NCBI GenBank assembly: GCA_947178215.1
Contig: CAMWXJ010000001.1
Location: forward strand, 1 to 64,000
DNA from: an uncultured Porphyromonadaceae bacterium
GTDB lineage: Bacteria; Bacteroidota; Bacteroidia; Bacteroidales; Muribaculaceae
Reading direction: 5' to 3'
Length of the DNA: 64,000 nucleotides
The notes beneath the pieces are model-generated. The model saw only the letters and a program-made list of their open reading frames with translations. It did not search any database and had not been told where the DNA came from. Shown here in pieces: positions 19,984-29,886 of this stretch. Made by a program: the position numbers and the translations under genes. The stretch's first letter is position 1, and each line of letters opens with the position of its first letter.

Positions 19984-20692
19984 TGTCGGGAGTCGTAACG
20001 GTGGTTGAGCCTGCGGCTGTTATTGTGTTGTCGGGGACGATGAGGCCGTCGGAAATGCGTATTACGCGTTTGCACTGCGCGGCGACGCCGGGGTCGTGGG
20101 TCACGATGACGATGGTCATTCCCTCGGCGTTGAGGTCGCGGAACACCTGCATCACCTCTTTCGAGGTGCGGGAGTCGAGCGCTCCTGTGGGCTCGTCGGC
20201 GAGTATGAGAGCGGGGTTGGTGATGAGGCTGCGGGCTATCGCCACACGCTGTTTCTGTCCGCCCGACAGTTCGCCGGGGAGGTGGTGGGCGCGGTCGGCG
20301 AGCCCCATGCGTTCAAGCTGCTCCATGGCCAGGCGGTTGCGCTGTCGGCGCCCCACTCCCTGGTAATAGAGGGGCAGGGCCACGTTCTCGACTGCGTTCT
20401 TGTAGCCAATCAGGTTAAACGACTGGAACACAAATCCTATGAGCTTGTTGCGGAGTTCGGCGGCGCGGTTTTCGCTGAGGTCGCGTATCAGGGTGCCGTT
20501 GAGGGTGTATGTGCCGGTGTCGTAGTTGTCAAGGATGCCGAGGATGTTGAGCAGCGTCGACTTGCCGGAGCCCGAAGCGCCCATAATAGCCACCAGTTCG
20601 CCTCGATCTATTTCGAGGTTGATGCCTTTGAGTACGTGGAGCGGCACTGCGCCCGGATATGTCTTGTTGACGTCGTTGAGTGTGATAATCAT
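19976..20692 (-). CDS. ABC transporter ATP-binding protein (LolD/MacB type)
   Basis: GASGSGKSTLLNILG, LSGGQKQRVAIARSL, ILADEPTGALD; start at MIITLNDVNKTYPG. Confidence 0.95.
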   Translation of the reverse strand: MIITLNDVNKTYPGAVPLHVLKGINLEIDRGELVAIMGASGSGKSTLLNILGILDNYDTGTYTLNGTLIRDLSENRAAELRNKLIGFVFQSFNLIGYKNAVENVALPLYYQGVGRRQRNRLAMEQLERMGLADRAHHLPGELSGGQKQRVAIARSLITNPALILADEPTGALDSRTSKEVMQVFRDLNAEGMTIVIVTHDPGVAAQCKRVIRISDGLIVPDNTITAAGSTTVTTPDNA

Positions 20693-20778
20693 TGGTGAAA
20701 TGTGATGACGGAGCGCCGTGTGCGAGGCGCTTACACTGTTATGACGCACCTTCGTTGCGTAATGTTACAGTCGTGGTC

Positions 20779-20823
20779 TAAAAAAATGTTAACTCCTTCC
20801 TCTGTACATACAGAGAAAGGAGT
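20779..20823 (-). terminator. Rho-independent-type terminator after the polyprenyl synthetase gene
   Basis: ACTCCTTcCTCTGTA / ACAGAGaAAGGAGT hairpin followed on minus by TTTTTTT. Confidence 0.7.
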
Positions 20824-20853
20824 CTATAAAGTTATGTATCAGTTATGTTAGCG

Positions 20854-21819
20854 TCAGTGATTGCGGGAGCATGTGCCGAGCGCGAGGGTGGCGAAAAAGT
20901 CGCGTGCCGACTGTGTCATAGCTATGCTGTCGAGGCAGGCTATGGCGTCGTTGACATAGCGCTCCACGAGCTCGCGGCAGCGGCCGGCGAGTCCGAGGCT
21001 GTCGTACACTCCGGTGACTCTCGCTATCTTTTCGGCCGGCTCCGACGGATGCTCCGTCTCGGCGGCTATGATGCCACTGGTGTCTTCTGCCATGGCGGTG
21101 ATGCGGAGCCAGGTCTTCTTGTCGTTGATTATGTCGCCTCCAATCTCTTTGCCGAATACTATCGGGTCGCCGTAGGTGTCAAGGAGGTCGTCTTGCAGCT
21201 GGAACGCGAGTCCGAGGGCCTCGCCGTAACGGTAGAACGCGCGTATGCGGCTGTCGTCGGCTCCCCCCATGAGGGCGCCGAGGGCGCAGGCACACCCGAG
21301 GAGCACCGACGTTTTGAGGCGTATCATGTTGATATACTCGTCGACGGTGACATCGTCGCGCGACTCGAAGTCGAGGTCGAGCTGCTGGCCTTCGTAGATG
21401 CCAATCGCAGTGGCGTTGAAGAGGCGCAGTGCGCGGGGCAGCAGTGCGTCGGGGCAGCCCTCAGCCAAAAGCTGCGTCGCCATGGTGAGCATGGTGTCGC
21501 CCGAGAGTATGGCGCGTCGCTCGTCGAATCGGCGATGTACGGTAGCGCGGCCGCGTCGCATGTCGGCGCGGTCCATCACGTCGTCGTGCAGCAGCGTGAA
21601 GTTGTGAAACATCTCTATCGCGGCAGCCTGGTTGACAGCGCTGTCGGCATCGCCTCCCACTGCCTCGCAGGCCGCAAGCAGCAGCACGGGGCGCAGACGC
21701 TTGCCGCCACCTTCGAGGGTGTAACGTATGGGCTGGTAAAGGCGGTCGGGCTCCTTGACGGGAGCACTCGATTTCAGACGGTTTTCAATTATGGAGAGAT
21801 AGGCGTGGAAGTCCTGCAT
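20854..21819 (-). CDS. Polyprenyl synthetase (isoprenyl diphosphate synthase)
   Basis: GGGKRLRPVLLLAACEA, LLHDDVMDRADMRRG, QLQDDLLDTYGD. Confidence 0.94.
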   Translation of the reverse strand: MQDFHAYLSIIENRLKSSAPVKEPDRLYQPIRYTLEGGGKRLRPVLLLAACEAVGGDADSAVNQAAAIEMFHNFTLLHDDVMDRADMRRGRATVHRRFDERRAILSGDTMLTMATQLLAEGCPDALLPRALRLFNATAIGIYEGQQLDLDFESRDDVTVDEYINMIRLKTSVLLGCACALGALMGGADDSRIRAFYRYGEALGLAFQLQDDLLDTYGDPIVFGKEIGGDIINDKKTWLRITAMAEDTSGIIAAETEHPSEPAEKIARVTGVYDSLGLAGRCRELVERYVNDAIACLDSIAMTQSARDFFATLALGTCSRNH

Positions 21820-21861
21820 TGTGAGTGGGCTTTGTGATGGTACTGGACAAGGTGGGTGTGT

Positions 21862-22296
21862 TTACAGCCGGAACGATACCGGTATGAGGCAGAGCGTTGG
21901 CACGGGGGTGTCGCCGATGCGTCCCGGCTGCCACTTGGGCATGGCCTCTATTATGCGCATGGCTTCGGCGTCAAGGCTCCGCTCCACGCCGCGCACCACT
22001 TCGACGCCGGCTATGGTGCCGTCGCTGTCGATGAGCACGCTGCATAGCACTCGTCCCTCGATGCCGTCGCGGTAGGCTTCGGCGGGATAGTGGCGCTCCG
22101 AGTTGATGAACTCGAGCATCTGGCGGTCGCCTCCCGGAAACGACGGGTGTACGTCCACCTCTTCGGAGAGGTAGACAGTGGTGGTGCCACGCGAGGTGTT
22201 AAGGGCTACCGTGCGCCTTACCTGGGCCGATATATCGGGGGCGGTGACGAATACCGTGGCTGCAATGAAGAGAGTATAGATAACGTGGTGAATCAT
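21862..22296 (-). CDS. TonB C-terminal domain (energy transducer-like) protein
   Basis: EVDVHPSFPGGDRQMLEFINSERHYPAEAYRDGIEGRVLCSVLIDSDGTIAGVEVVRG; start revised to MIHHVIYT because the -7 box overlaps the longer start. Confidence 0.85.
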   Translation of the reverse strand: MIHHVIYTLFIAATVFVTAPDISAQVRRTVALNTSRGTTTVYLSEEVDVHPSFPGGDRQMLEFINSERHYPAEAYRDGIEGRVLCSVLIDSDGTIAGVEVVRGVERSLDAEAMRIIEAMPKWQPGRIGDTPVPTLCLIPVSFRL

Positions 22297-22305
22297 AGGA
22301 TGCCG

Positions 22306-22313
22306 CAAAGTTA
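22306..22313 (-). promoter_or_regulatory. -7 box (TAACTTTG) upstream of the TonB-domain gene
   Basis: CAAAGTTA on plus. Confidence 0.5.
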
Positions 22314-22386
22314 GCCCTTCGCCGTCATTGCGTCAACGCTTTTCATAACACTTAGCTTACTTTTGCGTTTGTTCACAATTCAAAAA

Positions 22387-22422
22387 GGCTCCCCTGTCGC
22401 CGCAAGTGGCAGCAGGGGAGCC
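22387..22422 (-). terminator. Hairpin terminator after the M13 peptidase gene
   Basis: GGCTCCCCTG...CAGGGGAGCC, followed on minus by TTTTT. Confidence 0.75.
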
Positions 22423-22444
22423 GAATTAGTGTTGAATCAGCGTA

Positions 22445-24493
22445 TTACCATATTACTACGCGCTCCTCGGCGGGGCGGAACATGGGCTGGCCTTCGGTGA
22501 TGCCGAATGCCTCGAAGAACGGGTCGATGTTACGCAGGGTTACATTGACACGGTTCTTGCCGAGCGAGTGTACGTCGCCCTGTGTGAGCGAGCGCATCTC
22601 AGCCTCGCGGATGTTCTGTGCCCAGAGGTTGGCGTAGTTCATGTAGAATACCTGGATGGGGTTGAAGCCGTCGATGGTGGCGGTGGCGATGTCGACGCCT
22701 TTCTCTTTCTGCGATTTGAGGAAGGCGGTCATGGCCACGCGGAGGCCGCCCTGGTCGGCGATGTTCTCGCCGAGGGTGTAGGCGCCGTTGGCATTGAGGC
22801 CGGGAAGCACCTCTACGGCGTTGAACTGCTCTACGAGCTTGTCGGTAAGGGCCTTGAACGCTTCGGCGTCTTGCGGCTCCCACCACTCGGCCATGTTGCC
22901 CTTGGCGTCGAAGTGACGGCCTTGGTCGTCGAAGCCGTGAGTCATCTCGTGGCCTATGACCACGCCTATGCCGCCGTAGTTTTCGGCGTCGGAGGCGTTG
23001 GGGTCAAAGAACGGTGCCTGAAGTATGGCGGCGGGGAACACAATCTCGTTGGCCATGGGGTTGTAATAGGCGTTGACGGTCTGGGGAGTCATGCCCCATT
23101 CGGTGCGGTCGACCGGCTTGCCCCACTTCGAGAGCTGGTCGCGGGTGTGCCACATCGATACCTCGTGCATATTTTCGTAATAGCTCTTGGAGGGGTCGAT
23201 TTCCATGGTGGTGTAATCCTTCCACTTGTCGGGATAGCCAATCTTGACGGTAAAGGAGGCAAGCTTCTCGCGGGCACGCTCCTTGGTGGCGTCGCTCATC
23301 CATGTGAGCGAGTCGATGTGCTCGCCCAGAGCGGTGCGGAGGTTCTCTACGAGGCCGAGCATATACTGCTTGGAGCTTTCGGGGAAATATTTCTCGACGT
23401 AGAGCTGACCCACGGCCTCGCCCATGGCGCCTTCGGTAGCGCCGAGAGCACGCTTCCAGCGGGGACGCTGCTCCTGCACTCCGCTATACACCTTGTTGAA
23501 TTCGAAAGAGGCGTCGGTGAAGTTGTCGGAGAGGGTGCCTGAGGCACTGTTTACCATTTTCCAGAGATAGTAGTCCTTGATTTCGCGGTCGGTGAGCGAG
23601 CTCATGAGGGCGTTGGCGCGTGCCATGCTTTTGGGATCGGTCACGATAACGGTGTCGGGGCTCTCGATTCCCATTGTCTCTACGAAGAAGCGATCCCAGG
23701 GCACGGCGGGATAATCCTTCTTGAGCGACTCGAACGTAGCGGGATTGTACATGGCCTGGATGTCGCGGCTCTCCTCGCGTGTCTTGGCGTCCTTGGCCAT
23801 GGCGGTCTCAATCTTCATCACGGTGTTCATGATGCGGGCGGCGGTGTCGGCGCCGAAGCCGGCGTTGACCATCTGGTCGGTGATGAGCTTCTTGTATGCC
23901 TCGCGCACAGCGGTGTTGCGTTCGTCGTCGCTGAGGTAGTAGTCGCGGTCGCGGAGGCCCATGCTGCCGCCGCTGAGATACATTGCGTATTCATCGGAGT
24001 TGACCATGTTTTCCATGGGGCCGGCTCCGAAGAACGGGCTTGAGTGGTAGGTCTGCATCCAGAGCATGAGGTCGGTCATGCCGGCGTGGTCGGTGTTCTC
24101 GATTTTTTCGAGGTTGGCACGGATCGGCTCGGCTCCCTCTCGGTTGCGGCGCACCGAGTCCATAGCCTGATTGTAGATAGTCGATACCTTGAACGCCACG
24201 GTGCCGGGCTCGGGGTTGGTGGCGGCAAGGCCGGTGATAATATCTTTTACGCGTGTCTCCGACGAGTCGTTGAGCACGTTGAACTGACCGTAGCGCGAGT
24301 ATTCGGCTGTGAGGGGGTGGGCCTTCTGCCAGCGGTCGGTAATATGTTCGTAGAAGTCTGTGCCGGCGGGGATGCTGTCGTTGATGAGCGACGCGTCGAG
24401 ACTGGCAAGATGCTCTTTGCCCGTTGAACACGAAGTGCCGAGCGCGAGGGCAGTAGCGGCTGCCATAGCCAGAATGTTTTTGGATTGATACAT
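22445..24493 (-). CDS. M13 family metallopeptidase (PepO/neprilysin-like)
   Basis: VIGHEMTHGFDDQGRHFD zinc motif, GENIADQGGLRVA; lipoprotein signal GTSC. Confidence 0.95.
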   Translation of the reverse strand: MYQSKNILAMAAATALALGTSCSTGKEHLASLDASLINDSIPAGTDFYEHITDRWQKAHPLTAEYSRYGQFNVLNDSSETRVKDIITGLAATNPEPGTVAFKVSTIYNQAMDSVRRNREGAEPIRANLEKIENTDHAGMTDLMLWMQTYHSSPFFGAGPMENMVNSDEYAMYLSGGSMGLRDRDYYLSDDERNTAVREAYKKLITDQMVNAGFGADTAARIMNTVMKIETAMAKDAKTREESRDIQAMYNPATFESLKKDYPAVPWDRFFVETMGIESPDTVIVTDPKSMARANALMSSLTDREIKDYYLWKMVNSASGTLSDNFTDASFEFNKVYSGVQEQRPRWKRALGATEGAMGEAVGQLYVEKYFPESSKQYMLGLVENLRTALGEHIDSLTWMSDATKERAREKLASFTVKIGYPDKWKDYTTMEIDPSKSYYENMHEVSMWHTRDQLSKWGKPVDRTEWGMTPQTVNAYYNPMANEIVFPAAILQAPFFDPNASDAENYGGIGVVIGHEMTHGFDDQGRHFDAKGNMAEWWEPQDAEAFKALTDKLVEQFNAVEVLPGLNANGAYTLGENIADQGGLRVAMTAFLKSQKEKGVDIATATIDGFNPIQVFYMNYANLWAQNIREAEMRSLTQGDVHSLGKNRVNVTLRNIDPFFEAFGITEGQPMFRPAEERVVIW

Positions 24494-24518
24494 GTTGATT
24501 AGCTTAATGATGCTTTGT

Positions 24519-25277
24519 TTATTTACGGCTTAGATAGATAGTGCACACGCCGAAAGTGAGCGGAATGGCGCGCGCGTCGCGCCACCCGTTGGCCTCCATG
24601 AGTTGACACATTTCGTCTCCCTGCGGCACCGCGGCAATGCTCTCGGGGAGGTAGGAGTAGGCGCGTGTGTCGTGTGATATGAGACGTCCGGCGGCGGGAA
24701 TCAGCGTGCGGGTGTAGAGACGGTAGAGCGAGCCGGTGACGCTGCCGCGTGGCGTCGACAACTCGATTACACACAGTGTGCCTCCCTTGCGTGTCACGCG
24801 GGCCATCTCGCGATAGCCTGCGGCGAGGTCGGCGAAGTTGCGCACGCCGAAAGCCGCCGTCACGCAGTCCATCTCGCCGTCGGCGAAAGGCAGGTCGAGG
24901 CAGTCGGCGCGCAGCAGTATTATGTCGTCGGCCGCTCCGGCGGCGGCGACTTTGCGTCGCCCTACTTCAAGCATGCCGTCGGAGAGGTCTATGCCGGTGA
25001 TGCCCGCTTCGGGGCGCAGCCTTCGCCACATCTCTATGGCGAGATCGGCGGTGCCTGTCGCCACGTCGAGTATGCGTCGGGGCTTCTCCGGGGCGATTAG
25101 GCGTATGGCCTTGCGGCGCCACAGCCGGTCGATGCCGAGGGTCATGGCGCGGTTCATGAAGTCGTAGGCGGGCGCTATGTTGTCGAACATGTCGCGCACC
25201 TGCGCCCCCTTGGCGCGGCCGTCGCGGTAGGGGTCGATATGTTCGACCTCCCTGCCGCCGCCGGGCTTGCCGCTCAT
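24519..25277 (-). CDS. ubiE: Demethylmenaquinone methyltransferase (UbiE/MenG)
   Basis: [51 protein letters not shown]. Confidence 0.93.
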   Translation of the reverse strand: MSGKPGGGREVEHIDPYRDGRAKGAQVRDMFDNIAPAYDFMNRAMTLGIDRLWRRKAIRLIAPEKPRRILDVATGTADLAIEMWRRLRPEAGITGIDLSDGMLEVGRRKVAAAGAADDIILLRADCLDLPFADGEMDCVTAAFGVRNFADLAAGYREMARVTRKGGTLCVIELSTPRGSVTGSLYRLYTRTLIPAAGRLISHDTRAYSYLPESIAAVPQGDEMCQLMEANGWRDARAIPLTFGVCTIYLSRK

Positions 25278-26227
25278 CGGTTGATTTCTTGGAGGCAGTC
25301 CATCACGTTGACCGCTATGCGGTCGGTGAGATTGCTTTCGTCGCCTTTGACGAAGGGCTGTCCGGTGATGTGCTCGTAAAGCTCAATGTAGCGCTCGGTG
25401 ACGCTGGCAATGAACTCGTCGGTCATCTCGGGTACCTGCTGGCCGGTCTGGCCCATGAAGCCGTGGTCGATGAGCCACTGGCGCACGAACTCCTTGGAGA
25501 GCTGACGCTGTGGTTCGCCCTTGGCGAGACGCTCCTCGTAGCCGTCGGCGTAGAAGTAGCGCGACGAGTCGGGGGTGTGGATTTCGTCGATGAGATATAC
25601 TTTGTCATCGAGCTTGCCAAACTCATATTTGGTGTCGACGAGGATAAGACCTTTTTCGGCGGCCATCTCGGTGCCGCGGTTGAAGAGTCGGAGGGCATAG
25701 TCCTCCATCACGGCGTAGTCGTCGGCGCTCACGATACCGCGGGCTATTATCTCTTCGCGCGAGATGTTCTCATCGTGGCCTTCGTCGGCCTTGGTGGTGG
25801 GAGTGATGATAGGATGGGGCAGACGCTCGTTCTCGCGGAGACCTTCGGGGAGCTTGACGCCGCATATCTCTCTCGCGCCTTTTTGATACTCGCGCCATGC
25901 GCTGCCGGCGATGTAGCCGCGCACAATCATTTCAACCTTGAAGCCCTCGCAGCGTACACCCACGGTGACCATCGGGTCGGGAGTGGCGAGCATCCAGTTG
26001 GGAACGATGTCGGCTGTGGATTTGAGGAAGTAGGCGGCAATCTGGTTAAGGACCTGGCCTTTGAAGGGAATGCCCTTGGGGAGAATAACGTCGAATGCCG
26101 AGATACGGTCGGTGGCGATAACGGCGAGTGTGCTGTCGTTGATGGTGTAGACGTCGCGGACCTTGCCGTGATATACGGCCGTCTGGCCGGGGAAATGATA
26201 ATCGGTGGAAACCAGTGTGGTAGCCAT
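25274..26227 (-). CDS. purC: Phosphoribosylaminoimidazole-succinocarboxamide synthase
   Basis: [55 protein letters not shown]. Confidence 0.96.
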   Translation of the reverse strand: MATTLVSTDYHFPGQTAVYHGKVRDVYTINDSTLAVIATDRISAFDVILPKGIPFKGQVLNQIAAYFLKSTADIVPNWMLATPDPMVTVGVRCEGFKVEMIVRGYIAGSAWREYQKGAREICGVKLPEGLRENERLPHPIITPTTKADEGHDENISREEIIARGIVSADDYAVMEDYALRLFNRGTEMAAEKGLILVDTKYEFGKLDDKVYLIDEIHTPDSSRYFYADGYEERLAKGEPQRQLSKEFVRQWLIDHGFMGQTGQQVPEMTDEFIASVTERYIELYEHITGQPFVKGDESNLTDRIAVNVMDCLQEINR

Positions 26228-26256
26228 GTGGATGATAATGAGAATGAAATTTTTGG

Positions 26257-26264
26257 CAAAAATA
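26257..26264 (-). promoter_or_regulatory. -7 box (TATTTTTG) upstream of purC
   Basis: CAAAAATA on plus, about 30 bp upstream of the start. Confidence 0.4.
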
Positions 26265-26429
26265 CTTAAATCTCATCAATAATTGTCGGGGTGACGGCTG
26301 TAAAAATATCCGCGCCGCCCGATTTTTTTGCTTTTATGAGGTAAAAGCAGTAATTTAGCGGTCACTTCTACCTCTGTCCCCTTACTCAGCACCCACATTC
26401 CCTCATCCAAGCCACCGACCCCCTTTTGT

Positions 26430-27512
26430 ATGAATCCACACCGCTATTGCGTAATAATGAGCGGCGGCATAGGCAGCCGCTTCTGGCCTTACAGCCGCAC
26501 CGACCGTCCGAAACAGTTTATCGACTTCTTCGGCACGGGCCGCTCGCTGCTTCAAATGAGCTACGACCGCATCCTGCCGCTTGTCGACCCCGAAAACGTG
26601 ATAGTGGTAACGAATGAGGTGTATGCTCCGCTTGTGGCCGAGCAACTGCCTGAGGTGAAGCCCGAAAACATACTCTACGAGCCGGCTCGCCGCAATACTG
26701 CCCCCTGCATAGCCTGGGCCGCACACCACATCGCCGCTCTTGATCCCGAGGCCTCGATGATAGTGGCGCCGAGCGACCATATCATTACGCGCGAGCGAGA
26801 GTTTGAGCACAGCATCGCTGCCGGCTTCGATTTCGTGGAGAGCCACGATGCCCTGCTTACGCTCGGCATCAAGCCCACGCGCCCGGAGACAGGTTACGGC
26901 TACATACAGGTTGCCGACCCCGACGCCGGCGGCATAGTCAAGGTAAAGACGTTTACGGAAAAGCCCGACATAGAGCTTGCGCGCGTGTTCCTTGAATCGG
27001 GCGAGTTTTTCTGGAACTCGGGCATCTTCATCTGGACAGCCCGCGCCATTCTCGACGCCCTGCGCCGCTGTTCGCCCGACCTGGCGCGAGTGTTTGATCT
27101 CGGCTCGAAGAAGTTCGGCACCCCAGCCGAGCAGGCTTTCATCGATGAGGCGTTTCCCACCTGTCCGAGCATATCAATCGACTACGCTGTAATGGAAAAG
27201 GCTCCCAACGTCTATGTCGAGACCGTGAGCTTCGGTTGGAGCGACCTCGGCACATGGCGCTCGCTCTATGAGAACTCGCCCAAGAACCCCGACGGCAACG
27301 TGACGCAGAACTGCAACGTAATGGCCGGCGACAGCGAGCGGTGCATCTTCGCTGTGGCCGATTCCGACAAGCTCGTGGTGGTGCGCGGTCTTAAAGACTA
27401 CATCATTGCCGACTCCGACGACGTGCTTCTCATTCACCCTCTCGACAGCGAGCAGCGCATCCGTCAGGTGGTGACGTCGGTCGAGGAGCGATTCGGCGGC
27501 AAATACCTCTGA
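26430..27512 (+). CDS. manC: Mannose-1-phosphate guanylyltransferase
   Basis: VIMSGGIGSRFWPYSRTDRPKQFIDFFG, WNSGIFIW, SIDYAVMEKAPNV. Confidence 0.92.
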   Translation: MNPHRYCVIMSGGIGSRFWPYSRTDRPKQFIDFFGTGRSLLQMSYDRILPLVDPENVIVVTNEVYAPLVAEQLPEVKPENILYEPARRNTAPCIAWAAHHIAALDPEASMIVAPSDHIITREREFEHSIAAGFDFVESHDALLTLGIKPTRPETGYGYIQVADPDAGGIVKVKTFTEKPDIELARVFLESGEFFWNSGIFIWTARAILDALRRCSPDLARVFDLGSKKFGTPAEQAFIDEAFPTCPSISIDYAVMEKAPNVYVETVSFGWSDLGTWRSLYENSPKNPDGNVTQNCNVMAGDSERCIFAVADSDKLVVVRGLKDYIIADSDDVLLIHPLDSEQRIRQVVTSVEERFGGKYL

Positions 27513-27649
27513 AAGTTAAGTCAAAAAACGTTAAAGTAAACGCGGCTGCGTGCTAAATGCGGTCGCTATTCCGTTGTCTATTAGCTTGGCGGCCCGCAAG
27601 GATTTGCGTGTCCGCCTCGGCTACTATTGCACACACCGTAAAATTTGAG

Positions 27650-27657
27650 TAATTTTG
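27650..27657 (+). promoter_or_regulatory. Bacteroidales promoter -7 box (TAATTTTG) for rpoD, with TTG at 27627-27629
   Basis: TTG-20 bp-TAATTTTG; supports start at 27684 rather than 27645. Confidence 0.6.
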
Positions 27658-27683
27658 CGGGCTTATATACGTCTACAAGAAAG

Positions 27684-28544
27684 ATGAGACAACTAAAAAT
27701 CACAAAATCTATCACCAACCGCGAGAGCGCGTCGCTTGACAAATATCTTCAAGAGATAGGCCGTGAAGAGCTTATTTCCGTCGAGGAAGAAGTAGAGCTG
27801 GCGCAGCGCATCCGGCAGGGTGATGAACGGGCTCTCGATAAGCTCACTCGCGCCAATCTACGCTTCGTGGTGTCGGTTGCCAAGCAGTACCAGAACCAGG
27901 GACTTAGCTTGCCCGACCTTATCAACGAAGGCAATCTCGGCTTGATTAAAGCGGCGCAGAAGTTTGACGAGACCCGTGGTTTCAAATTTATCTCCTATGC
28001 GGTGTGGTGGATTCGCCAGTCAATCCTCCAAGCTCTCGCCGAGCAGAGCCGTATCGTGCGTCTGCCGCTCAATCAGGTGGGCTCGCTCAACAAGATTGGC
28101 AAAGCTCTCTCCAAATTCGAACAGGAAAACGAGCGTCGTCCGTCGCCCGAAGAACTCGCCGAGCGCCTCGACGTGCCGGTAGAGAAGATTGCCGACACCC
28201 TCAAAGTGTCGGGTCGACACATTTCGGTCGACGCGCCTTTCGTGGAGGGTGAGGATAACTCGCTTCTCGACGTGCTCACCAACGACGACTCTCCCGCCGC
28301 CGACTCAACTCTCACCCAGGAGTCGCTCTCGAAGGAGGTTGACCGCGCGCTTCATCAGCTCCCCGAGCGTGACCGCGACATCATCCGAATGTTCTTCGGC
28401 ATTGGCTGTCAGGAGATGACTCTCGAGGAAATCGGCGCCAAATTTGACCTCACACGCGAGCGTGTGCGTCAGATTAAGGAGAAAGCGATACGGAGGCTCA
28501 AAGGCCAGCGTTCGCGTCAGCTTCGCACTTACCTCGGTCAGTGA
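27684..28544 (+). CDS. rpoD: Primary-type RNA polymerase sigma factor (RpoD/SigA)
   Basis: [114 protein letters not shown]. Confidence 0.96.
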   Translation: MRQLKITKSITNRESASLDKYLQEIGREELISVEEEVELAQRIRQGDERALDKLTRANLRFVVSVAKQYQNQGLSLPDLINEGNLGLIKAAQKFDETRGFKFISYAVWWIRQSILQALAEQSRIVRLPLNQVGSLNKIGKALSKFEQENERRPSPEELAERLDVPVEKIADTLKVSGRHISVDAPFVEGEDNSLLDVLTNDDSPAADSTLTQESLSKEVDRALHQLPERDRDIIRMFFGIGCQEMTLEEIGAKFDLTRERVRQIKEKAIRRLKGQRSRQLRTYLGQ

Positions 28545-28582
28545 GGACTACGGTTCTGTCCGCATCAAAGATTGAACGAAAC

Positions 28583-28636
28583 GATTCCCGTAGCTGCTGC
28601 GCTATCGTGCAGCGGCTACGGGAATCTCTTTTTTTT
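28583..28636 (+). terminator. Strong Rho-independent terminator after rpoD
   Basis: GATTCCCGTAGCTGCTGCGC / GTGCAGCGGCTACGGGAATC followed by TCTTTTTTTT. Confidence 0.9.
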
Positions 28637-28735
28637 GCTGAGTAGTCTAAAAAAATCGCCCGTGCGTGACACTGTCGCGGCACGCGGGCGTCTAATGGAG
28701 TAAAAACAAGTTTATCCCCGACACTCAAGAGTATC

Positions 28736-29338
28736 ATGACTACAATGCTTGCAATCCCCGTAGCAATGTCGCCGCGCCTGCGGCTGAGGATGCTTGCCGC
28801 GCGCCTTATGGCTTTCGTGGCGGGCGACACCGAAGCGACGCATCTTGCCGAACGGCGGTTTGACGAGATTACCGCTACGCAAGGCAAGCTGATTGCGAGC
28901 ATCTGCCTGTCGTTCTCGCGCACACGGGAGGAATTCGAGGATTTGAGGCAGGACGCGCTGATTAATATCTGGAATGGCCTCGCACGATTCAGGGCCGAAA
29001 GCGCTGCCTCGACGTGGGTATATCGCGTGACACTCAACACCTGCGTAAGCTACAAGCGTCGCAGCCGCGTGAGCGAGCGTAGCGCCGAGGCCTTCGAGGA
29101 GTTTTACCGTGGGCTTTACGATGACTCCGCCGAAGAGGAACAGGAGCGCTATCTGCTCATGCACCGCCTGATAGCATCGTTGCGTCCCGTCGACCGCTCG
29201 ATAATGCTGCTGTGGCTCAACGACAGGAAGTACGACGAGATAGCCGACATAATGGGACTCTCCCGCGAGGCTGTGGCGGCGCGCATAAAGCGAGCCAAGG
29301 ACACCATGGCCTCCAAAGCCGCCGGGATGCAGCAGTGA
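28736..29338 (+). CDS. ECF-type RNA polymerase sigma factor
   Basis: EEFEDLRQDALINIWNGLARFRAESAASTWVYRVTLNTCVSYKRR; region 4 DEIADIMGLSREAVAARIKRAKDTM; start uncertain (28808 possible). Confidence 0.9.
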   Translation: MTTMLAIPVAMSPRLRLRMLAARLMAFVAGDTEATHLAERRFDEITATQGKLIASICLSFSRTREEFEDLRQDALINIWNGLARFRAESAASTWVYRVTLNTCVSYKRRSRVSERSAEAFEEFYRGLYDDSAEEEQERYLLMHRLIASLRPVDRSIMLLWLNDRKYDEIADIMGLSREAVAARIKRAKDTMASKAAGMQQ

Positions 29339-29364
29339 ATCAACCTTATAATACTCCATAGATT

Positions 29365-29880
29365 ATGCCACTTGAAGATATGAAGAGCAGCTGGCAGGCT
29401 GCAAAAAATGCCATCAATACCGGCGACATCCCGCAATACGACCGACGCCGCAAGACATCGCTCGACCGACTTGCCGACCGCTACCGTCGATTCGCTATGC
29501 TGGCCTTTGTTGTAGGGATGACGTCGGGCATAGCCCTCAATAACCTTGCGGGACCATGGCTCTGCGTGTCCTATATGCTCATAATGATAGGACTTGGTTT
29601 CACCGACATGGCGTTTTCACGCGCCATAAGAGCCATCGACGTGGTTACGATGAGTGTCGACGAAGTCTACCGCTGCACCATGACACTGCGTCGCCGCCAT
29701 TTAATGTGTGTGGCGACAGCCATGCCTGTGGTGCTGGGGTGGATGGTATGGTTAGGATTCACTATCGACGACCCCTATATGACCTGGGGTATGGTCGTAG
29801 GCGCTGTAACGGGGCTTATATTGGGAGTAATCCAACTGATGCGCTTCATGGCCGATTACCGCGAGGTGCTCGACGAATGA
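29365..29880 (+). CDS. Small membrane protein following the ECF sigma gene (possible anti-sigma partner)
   Basis: MPLEDMKSSWQAAKNAI start, then four hydrophobic segments; immediately downstream of the sigma gene. Confidence 0.7.
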   Translation: MPLEDMKSSWQAAKNAINTGDIPQYDRRRKTSLDRLADRYRRFAMLAFVVGMTSGIALNNLAGPWLCVSYMLIMIGLGFTDMAFSRAIRAIDVVTMSVDEVYRCTMTLRRRHLMCVATAMPVVLGWMVWLGFTIDDPYMTWGMVVGAVTGLILGVIQLMRFMADYREVLDE

Positions 29881-29886
29881 CGCGCC

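Noticed and set aside
26230-26430. Gene-strand switch at purC/manC as a replication origin marker
   Set aside because: Many genes from 30-40 kb return to the minus strand, so the switch is not sustained
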